The position numbers and the translations under genes were made by a program. Source: Cryptomeria japonica (taxonomy: Eukaryota; Streptophyta; Pinopsida; Cupressales; Cupressaceae). From it: a stretch of 64,000 nt of DNA. The stretch lies in contig NC_081405.1 in the NCBI RefSeq assembly GCF_030272615.1, positions 23,327,772-23,391,771 of the forward strand. The letters run 5' to 3'. Under the pieces are notes generated by a model that was not told the DNA's origin, did not search any database, and saw only the letters and a list, made by a program, of their open reading frames with translations. Positions 56,538 to 64,000 of this stretch are shown piece by piece; within the stretch, counting starts at the first letter, position 1; every line of letters starts with the position of its first letter.

Positions 56538-59490
56538 CAAATTTCGCTCCTGACCCTTCCAAAGGGTCCAAAGCGAATTTCAATTTCGCTCTCGACCCTT
56601 CCAAAGGGTTCGGAGCGAAATTCTCCATAAGACATTCTAGTTTGACCCAAACTTAGAACTAACTCATTCCTAGGCATTATTGAGGGCAAAACGCTTGTTT
56701 GGATGAAGAAATGTGAGAAATGAAGTCAAGATTTGAGCCTAAATGTGAATTTCGCTCCTGACCCTTCCAAAGGGTCCAGAGCGAAATTCTCCCTAGACAC
56801 CTTGTTTGCACTAAAAGTCTTGTTCCTTGGACATGGTAGGGGTAAATTGGTATGTTCTAGCCCTAGGAAGTGATTGAAGGCATTGGAAAATGTGAATTTT
56901 GAGCTAAAACTAGAATTTCGCTCCTGACCCTTCCAAAGCGCCCAGAGCGAAATTCTTAGAAGAGACCTTTTTTCCTCTTTGTTTGCACACAAACCTTGTT
57001 CCTTGGGCATAGTTGGAAGGAGAATGATGTGTCTTTGCCTTTTGAGGTGATAGAATGTGAAAGAATGAAGGATTTTTGACCAAAACAAGAATTTCACTTG
57101 TGACCTTTCCAAAGGGTCCAGAGCGAAATTCATTTTTTCTCCACTTTGCTCTTTAATATGACCAAGTTTGTTGACTTCTGGGGCGTGATGGGAAGGTTTT
57201 TATGCACATTTGTCTTTGAGAGGAGATTTGAGGTGATGAAATGATAGAAATTAGCCTGGAGGAGGAAATTCGCTCCTGACCCTTCCAAAGGGTCCAGAGC
57301 AAAATCCTCATTTGACCCCCCTATTTTGCCTAAGGCATTGAAAGGTGAAGTTTTCAAGCTAATTTGGTGGTAAGGGGACTTGATTGTGGTAAGAAGATAT
57401 TGGTTAAATCAAGTTTGAAGTGAGTTGAGAAGTAAAGAGGTGTGAAATCAACCCAAAACTTGAATTTCGCTCCTGACCCTTCCAAAGGGTCCAGAGCGAA
57501 ATTCTTAGAAGACACCCACTTCTTCCTTGACTAGACCAAGATCTTAGTTTCTAAGGCATATTGAGAAGGTTTTGATATGTTCTTGCCTTAGGAAGTGAAT
57601 GAAAGCATCAAAATGTGAAGATTTTGTCCAAGATCAAGAATTTCGCTCCTGATCCTTCCAAGGGGTCCAGGGCAAAATTCTTGCAATCACCTATTTTTCC
57701 CTTAGAGGAGGTCAAGTCCTTGGTCTTTATGGCGTGGATGGAAGTGAGATAACATGTCTTTGCCTTTTGAGGTGGTTTAGAGTTGGAGAAATGAAGAATC
57801 AAGCCTAGAACATGATTTTCGCTCTTGACCCTTCCAAAGGGTCCAGAGCGAAAATCTCCATGGACCTCATTTCCTTCCTTGTTTGGCCAAGTTCTTAGTG
57901 TCCAGGGCATGTTGGAAGAAATATGGTTATGTTCTTGCCTTGGGGGATGATTGAAAGCAATAGAAGGTGGAGATTTTGTCCTAGAGGGGGAAATTTCGCT
58001 CCTGACCCTTCCAAAGGGTCCAGAGCGAAATTCCATAAAACCACTCTTTTCTCCTAGTTTCGTGCCAAGTCAAGTGTGGGTCAGGGTGAGATAGGATGGG
58101 AGATGTCTTTAGGCATGACTTTGACTTGATTGGTGATCTTCAAACTTGAAGGAATTGAGCAAAAACATGAATTTCGCTCCTGACCCTTCCAAAGGGTCCA
58201 GAGCGAAATTCTTAAAATCACCTATTTTCCCTTCAAATCAAGTCAAGTCTTTGGTTTTTATGGCTTGGATGGGTGTGAAGTGGTGTGACCTTGCCTTCGA
58301 AGATGAATTGAATTGAGAGGAATGAAGGAATAAGCTTAAAACAAGGATTTCGCTCCTGACCCTTCCAGAGGGTCCAGAGTGAAAATCCTAAAATCCATCA
58401 TATCACCCTTTTCCTTTCATTTTTATGCCAAGCTAAGCCTAGACCAAGGTGGGGGAAGTTGGGGGATGCCCCTAGGATTGCCCTTGAATGGATTGTTGCC
58501 TCCAAAAATGAAGATTCTAAGCTTGGACAAGGATTTCGCTCCTGACCCTTCCAGAGGGTCCAGGGTGAAATCCCTTATAGGTCCTGTCCTTGGCCATGTT
58601 TTTTAGCGAAATTCTCCTTTTAGCCATTTTTGAGGCCAAGTAAATGTTGTCAAGCAAGTTGAGAGATAGATCCAGAGGTGAGAAGCGGGTTAGAACAAAG
58701 TGAGAAGAATGGAGTTGAGTGAAGGAAAACAAGCAAGTCAAGAACTTCGCTCCTGACCCTTCCAAAGGGTCCAGAGCGAAATTCTCAATTTCACCTAATT
58801 TGCTCATGATGAAGGTCAAGAGATGGATTCCTAGGCTTTGGAGAAGAGAAGGCTAGCATATGCTTGTCTTAGAGGCATTTTGAAACAATAAAATGATCGA
58901 ATTTAAGCTTAGTCAAGAGTTTCGCTCTTGACCCTTCCAAAGGGTCCAGAGTGAAATTCTTCAAACCACCTATTTTCTCCTTGTGTGAAGCCAAGACTTT
59001 GATTCCTAGGGCGTGGTTGAAGGTGGAGTGATGTTATTTTGCCTTGTAAGATGAATTGAAGTAAAGGAAATGAAGGATCAAGCCTAAAACTTGAATTTCG
59101 CTCCTGACCCTTCCAAAGGGTCCAGAGTGAAATTCACAAAATATCATTTTTCCTTCAAGTTTGTGCTAGGCCAAGACAGTGATCAAGGTGGATTGGACTT
59201 AAAGATTGCCACAAGCATGCATTTGAGAAGGTTGTGGGTGCAAGAAGTGAGGATTTTGAGCTAAGAGATGAATTTCGCTCCTGACCCTTCCAAAGGGTCT
59301 AGGGCGAAATCCTTTGAAATGCCTATTTTTCACCTTGGTTGAGCTAGGCAAAGGCAAGTTGCAATGTCATGATGACAAGAGTGTGGAATAGTGAAAAATA
59401 AAGATTGTGAACATATGGAAAGATGAAGTAAATGGACTAAAATGTCACAATTCGCTCTTGACCCTTCGAAAGGGTCCAGAGCGAAATTTT
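56538..59490. repeat. Tandem array of 18 palindromic cores, about 176-bp period
   Basis: Each core is about 43 bp: GAATTTCGCTC, then TGACCCTTCCAAAGGGTCCA, then GAGCGAAATTC. The outer 11-bp arms are exact complements in the consensus, and GACCCTT/AAGGGTC forms an inner stem. Core starts: 56538, 56583, 56747, 56913, 57089, 57265, 57462, 57638, 57814, 57991, 58169, 58345, 58531, 58742, 58917, 59093, 59270, 59446. From the third on, ten of fifteen steps are 175-178 bp. The spacers have diverged strongly although words such as CAAGTC and TTGCCTT recur. Minus-strand frames repeatedly read NFALDPLEGSGAKF, but this is the core translated, not a gene. Confidence 0.95.
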
Positions 59491-60180
59491 TATAGGGCCT
59501 GTCCCTGGGGAGAATCTTGAGCAAACTTCATTTTAATATCTTCTTGTTGATGATTTAAGGTAGGAAATGCTATGTTAGAATGAGTTCATTATGTGTCCTT
59601 AATCACCTTTTGATTGGTTTTGCGGATGGAAGAAGACCAGGCTAGGGCAAGGACGACCTCTTCCAGTCCATCATCATCAAGGACGTTCCACATGCAAAAA
59701 GGAGGACTCAAGGTGCTTTGAAGAGTTGGAAGACTAGGGGTGTTCAAGGAGTTCAAGTTAGCCTCAAGACCTCATTCTACCACAAGATGACAAAGAAAGG
59801 CTTTGCCAACACTTCAGGGCGAGATATGCTACTGGAGAAGGAAGACTTGACAATAAGGAAGCCTGGTCAAGCAAGGAAGTACATCATTCATCATATCAAA
59901 GACAGAGGAGGATCAACCAAGTCACAATCATTAGGCAAGGTGGCATCCCAGTCATCATTCCTCTGGTCGGATTGGTCCACCTCAGCGTGTCCAGATTCAA
60001 TGTACCTGACTCATCGGGGACGACACAAACTTCGAGGCACCTACCCCTGCTTCCTATTGGTCCTCACTCTTGGATTGTAATTTTCTCATTGGCTAAGGAA
60101 GTTTGTTGTAACAAACCCTAATTAGGGTTTCTATCTTGTAATCCTAGCCATTGGTTCTAACTTCTAAGTCAATCAGAGCC
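59491..60180. other. Non-coding region after the array
   Basis: A 120-residue open frame (59718-60080) has no recognised domain. The region leads into the TATA boxes and is probably U3 of the long LTR. Confidence 0.4.
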
Positions 60181-60198
60181 GTCTGTTTGTAAAGGGTT

Positions 60199-60240
60199 CT
60201 CTATATAAAGCCCTGGCTCCTCTATATAAAGCCCTGGCTC
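60199..60240 (+). promoter_or_regulatory. Duplicated TATA box
   Basis: A 21-bp unit containing CTATATAAAGCCCTGGCTC is repeated exactly in tandem (TATA at 60203 and 60224). A TATA duplicated with its downstream flank would give two possible initiation sites 21 bp apart. Confidence 0.7.
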
Positions 60241-60252
60241 CTCATTTGTAAA

Positions 60253-60318
60253 GGTGAATAGTTGGATAATAGATAATAGTCGGTGAATAGTTGGATAATA
60301 GATAATAGTCGGTGAATG
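60253..60318 (+). repeat. 29-bp tandem repeat
   Basis: Two exact units starting GGTGAATAGTTGGATAATAG (60253 and 60282) and a partial third (60311). It lies immediately downstream of the duplicated TATA boxes. Confidence 0.93.
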
Positions 60319-61890
60319 GTTAGAAATAGTGAATAGTCAGCTGATAGAATAGCAATTAGAGTAGATTAGGAGGACAAGGCAAGAAATTGTTGCCATTGAT
60401 TGTAAATAAACTCCATTTTCATTGAAGTTATGGTGAAGTGTGTCGTTTCTTTGCAATGTGCATGGTCTCTTGTTGAATCTTCATTTTAGATGATAGATAA
60501 TTAAATTGAATGAAAGAAGTTATTGAATGCACTCGCGTGGAATCCACCTAGTCCAAACCACTAGCCTTTTGTTGACTGTAAGTGCGCCTTGCGTGGTCAA
60601 CTGGCATAGAACGAGTTTAATCTCGAGTCGTAACACCTCTGTTGTTCATGCATTATCTTGAATGGTGATCAGTATCTGATGGTGTACGATTTGAACATAT
60701 TTGAAACATCCCTTAGAAGATCGCACTGAGTTGGTGTTGAATTGTTCAACTTGATGGTGAGACCCAGCTCAGTAGGACCCCACCTAGTCATTCATCCATC
60801 TTCTTGCATTCTAGGTCTTAGAGTAGACTCTCTAAACTCTGTACCTTTTGCCATTTCTTTATCTTCCAACCAGTAGATAGGACTTGAGTTCCAGTAAATT
60901 AGACGTTCAGGTCGTCGAAAGTAAGTCCCCTTGTGGTTCTGGCAAAATCACATCGTACCGCAAAGAGATTATCCACACGTAGAGAACCTACATATCAGAA
61001 CCTTGGAGTTACTCCGACTGATCCTTCGGCGAGATCTTCAGCAGTCAGGAAACTTTGTTCAAGAGAGGATAAGGTACCTTTAGGTATTTTATTCTGTGTT
61101 TGGTCGTGTACAAAAGACACATCAACACTACCTTTTCTAGAATTAAAAGAAACAGAAAAAAGGGCATGGAGAGCCCACAACCTCTCTACACATCTTATGA
61201 AACCCTAAACACAACCTGTATGTAACCCACTCACCCATTTGCACTACCACTCACAATTACCATAACCATTTTTGTACTTGCAGCTATGAAATTGTAAAGG
61301 GAGGAAAGAAGAGGAAAGGAGCATGCAAAGTTTATGACTAGTCACCGGTGAATTTTCACATTGCTCACAAAAAAAAAACTCATGGCTTGAAGGCATGAAA
61401 TTTGAAACACACCCTGCTTGATGCCTTGTATGATGATTCTCTACAAAATCTAAAAGTAGACTCAAAGATGCCTTGGGAAAGTTGGATCAATAATTTTCTT
61501 GAAATGTTTTGATGTGTAATATCCCTTGGTAAATTTGACCTTGTTGTGATGATTTGAGCTCCAAGGAATATTGCCAAACACTTGTCTTGCAAAGTCTGTA
61601 CTTGCTGTTCTTTGTTTCAGTTTGTATAACCTGCATGTTATGAAGTCTGAGCAGCTAGTATAACTTGCGTGTTATGCAGTTTTTACTTGGCATATGACTG
61701 ATGAAAAACTTCAGACTTCTTTAAGAGTATTAACCTGTAATATTCCTTGCTAATATAGGTGTGAAAACGATGGAATCCAACTCAAGGAATAATGTCAAAC
61801 ACTTCACATACAAACACTCAGTTTGCTGGTCTGAGTTTTAGTCTCATTTGTATGCTTAAATGGACATGGAATTCAATTTGAATGCTTGAA
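60319..61890. other. No recognisable gene
   Basis: The frame at 60933-61208 has no known domain. Words CCTGCATGTTATGAAGT and CTTGCGTGTTATGCAGT (61630-61680) form a small local repeat. Otherwise nothing is assigned. Confidence 0.4.
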
Positions 61891-61899
61891 ATCTAAGTT

Positions 61900-62523
61900 A
61901 CCGGTTCCGGTTCGGATTCGGGTTCGGATTCGGGTACGGGTTCGCGGATTCGGCAAAAAAATAATTTTTTTGGGTACGGGTACGGGTTCGTCCGTACATA
62001 TATATATATATTTTAATTTTTTTTAATATATATATATATATGTTCAAACTTCAAACATCAAAATTATATATGTTCACAGTTCAAACATACAAATATGAAA
62101 CATCAAACATACAATGTAACTTTCCCATACAATGATACATAGATGATAACAGATAAATCATAAATCAATAAATCATAAATCCATAATTGCATGAAATGCA
62201 TCATAGAGGGGCGGATTAGGGTTTAGATGTAATTAGAAGATTAAAAATATTGTTTTTTTATTGTTTTTAAATGCTTGCTAACCCGTGGGCCCCGTTTTTG
62301 GGAACCCACGGGCTTGGGTTCACCCGGGTCCTCCTGGGTTCGCCCTGGGTCCCACCCGGGTCCTGCCCAGGCGGCTGGGTTCCCTGTGGGTCGTGCATGG
62401 CAGGACCCACAGGGAACCCAGCCGCCTGGGCAGGACCCGGGTGGGACCCAGAGCGAACCGGACCAGGACCAGGACCGGGCACGGACCAGGACCAGGACCC
62501 AGCCAAAATAGGGGAGAACCGGT
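61900..62523. mobile_element. 624-bp GC-rich hairpin element, putative TIR transposon
   Basis: The ends read ACCGGTTCC and, on the minus strand, ACCGGTTCT. The flanking 9-mers ATCTAAGTT (61891-61899) and ATCTGAGCT (62524-62532) match at 7 of 9, resembling a decayed 9-bp target duplication as made by Mutator-like elements. The left end has repeated GGATTCGGGTTC words, the middle an (AT)n tract (61998-62040), and the right half a long GC-rich inverted repeat. No transposase is encoded. The boundaries are inferred. Confidence 0.5.
62337..62459. repeat. GC-rich hairpin: 56-bp arms, 11-bp loop
   Basis: The arms 62337-62392 and 62404-62459 are complementary at 55 of 56 positions (the sole difference is CGCCC opposite CGCTC), with loop GTGCATGGCAG. 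The sequence is about 70 percent GC, in sharp contrast to the AT-rich surroundings. Partial complementarity extends outwards. Open frames on both strands here are by-products of the composition. Confidence 0.95.
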
Positions 62524-62579
62524 ATCTGAGCTTGAAATTAACACTACAATGACTAAGCAACAAGCTGAATGCAAGAGGT

Positions 62580-63922
62580 ACTTTCCTTAGAACTTTCCAA
62601 CAGCATATAAATGAGTTTTACAAGCAAAATGCACTCCTACAGCCAATGGACATTTTGTCGAACAATTGACACGGATACCAAGAACACTCTAATGATCAGA
62701 ATGCTGATTTGAAACTCCCAGGTTAAGACAGCTGTAATAGAATTATAAATTTATTAATCCTTACAAAATATTGGCACATTACAATCATACCTGGATAATT
62801 GATATCTTTGTTGCTTGAAGCCCTTGATATGTTGCAGCAGCAAAAAGCAATTGTACGGCCAGCATAGGTAGTGATGCAATTGCCTGGGTAGGCAAGCTTA
62901 CTGCACTCTAATGGTGCGTCTGTCCTTTAAACACCCCAGCACCCTTTCAATGATTTTTTTGCAGAATTTATTGTGGGATCTAAGTCCAAAATCGCCCCAC
63001 CTAGGGAATGGCGCCACTTACAGCAGGATGGAGCTAATTTGCAGCTGACTTACAGGAACCCCTTGACTGGCAATGTATATTAATTCCTTGCTGTTCTTCT
63101 TCTTCACTAAACTGATTCGAACCTGATTGAAATTCTGGAAAATATGGCCTTCAATATGCACAATTGAAACCTCTGGATGAAGCTTCCCCTTTTAGCCAAA
63201 CTCACTCGGTATTCCACCAATTCATAAGGCTGTAACACTGAAGATTTGTTCGTTCTCCAATGCCCCATCTTGCTGAAACTCAAAAACCCGTCTCTGTGCT
63301 CTCCAAAATGAGTTTAACAAATGCCAATAGAATGCCAAGTTCGAACTCCAATGCCAAATAAATACTTATTCAAGGAAGTTCGATTTTCTTCATAAAGCAC
63401 ATTTAATACTCTTAAAAATATTATATCTTTCACTTTATTTAATAATCTGCCCCCAACTTAGGAAAATGTGCTCATGAATTAATTATATAATTTGGTCCCC
63501 TCTTTATGATGATTAGACCCTCAACTTAAGTGATTTTTTTATAAAGTTAACTTATAACTTTATAATTAACCATTTAATGAATTAATATTAATTTGGCCAC
63601 AATAATATTAATATCACCCTAAATACACAACATATTAACGTGTCGTTTGAAGTAGTAGTCTCTCCTCATAATTCCTCATGTGACCAAATACACTTTCTAA
63701 AAATAGAAAGGGTCAATTTCTATTACTTCTGACTTACTATAAATAATAAGTATGGCAAACGGAGTCCAAATGATATCGAATGAAGGCCAAATCCGTAAAT
63801 CTCTGAATGCTGGAGATGAAACAATCTTCAGGAGACCCTCTAACCAACCTCATTAGCCTACGAGGGCCATATAATAGGCTAATCCTCCAAAAATCCATGT
63901 CTGCTAAAAAGGGGACATTACA
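62580..63922 (-). repeat. LTR of the TGTAATGTCCCC family on the minus strand
   Basis: Read on the minus strand from 63922 it begins TGTAATGTCCCCTTTTAGCA. It shares with the 34747 solo LTR the blocks ATTAGCCTAT, CCCTCGTAGGCTAA and ATTTATAGTAAGT in the same order. The left edge is undefined, and 62580 is only the end of the preceding element. Confidence 0.65.
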
Positions 63923-64000
63923 TGATGCTCTTCAAACAATATGCCATTGGGATCATATGCTCACGTGTTCTTAGTCTCATTTTGTTCTAAACCTGGAAAC
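63923..64000. other. Window end, nothing assigned
   Basis: This is short flanking DNA following the minus-strand LTR. Confidence 0.4.

Larger units (their letters stand above)
56000..60900 (+). repeat. Probable very long LTR carrying the 176-bp array (edges uncertain)
   Basis: TGTTGTGACGTATTCACACA at 56000 looks like an LTR start. About 4.2 kb later there are TATA boxes CTATATAAAGCC (60201 and 60222), as in a U3 promoter. The region between is non-coding and mostly the tandem array. A right edge near 60900 is a guess, and no target duplication or second LTR was found. Treat the LTR assignment as inference. Confidence 0.4.

Noticed and set aside
56726-59524. Series of minus-strand open frames repeating NFALDPLEGSGAKF
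   Set aside because: They are translations of the palindromic DNA core of the tandem array. Frames change between copies and spacers are not conserved as protein.
59718-60080. 120-residue open frame
   Set aside because: It has no domain and lies between the array and the TATA boxes of a probable LTR.
62267-62590. Several long GC-rich open frames on both strands
   Set aside because: They lie on the arms of a GC-rich hairpin. Proline/glycine-rich translation on both strands reflects composition, not coding.

Overview
The window is nuclear plant DNA. It is AT-rich and made almost entirely of old, nested transposable elements, with part of one host gene. Gene density is very low, LTR retrotransposons are heavily decayed, solo LTRs are common, and the host gene appears to have a very large intron. 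Together these suggest a large-genome gymnosperm, probably a conifer. That is inference; no species marker is visible.

Layout. 1-1.8 kb: Ty3/gypsy gag on the minus strand with a tRNA-Asp-type primer-binding site and the edge of its LTR. 2.1-8.0 kb: plus-strand gypsy relic with protease and G-patch domains but no reverse transcriptase, ending in an LTR. 8.0-15.8 kb: copia relic (gag, zinc knuckle, protease, 3' LTR) interrupted by a 5.04-kb terminal-inverted-repeat element that carries a 3.3-kb array of near-palindromic 20-bp units. 15.8-22.1 kb: mostly nothing recognisable. 22.13-22.46 kb: a complete 336-bp TRIM retroelement whose LTRs each contain a tRNA-like fold. 23.87-32.88 kb: hAT DNA transposon with TIRs and a perfect 8-bp target duplication; its transposase is split by a 5.37-kb copia element (24.47-29.84 kb) with two LTRs. 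33.0-36.2 kb: two solo LTRs with perfect 5-bp target duplications. 36.3-38.1 kb: gypsy gag/RT relic. 39.1-42.7 kb: two more solo LTRs of one family with perfect duplications, set in DNA carrying palindromic CAACCTAAGTTG-type repeats. 47.3-51.75 kb: gypsy gag-pol relic.

53.98-55.03 kb: five consecutive intact exons with canonical splice sites encoding the central part of a SPO11-2-like meiotic DNA-cleavage protein. This is the only host gene I can support. Its following intron seems to run past the window end (>8.9 kb) and holds more repeats: a probable long LTR with a 3-kb array of 18 palindromic cores at about 176-bp period, a 624-bp GC-rich hairpin element, and an LTR of the TGTAATGTCCCC family on the minus strand.

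The most notable candidates are the tRNA-bearing TRIM, the 176-bp palindromic-core array with paired changes in its arms, the 5-kb TIR element built of near-palindromic units, and the LTR family with a G-run hairpin at its 5' end. All coding sequence except the SPO11-2-like exons is broken by stops, frameshifts or deletions.
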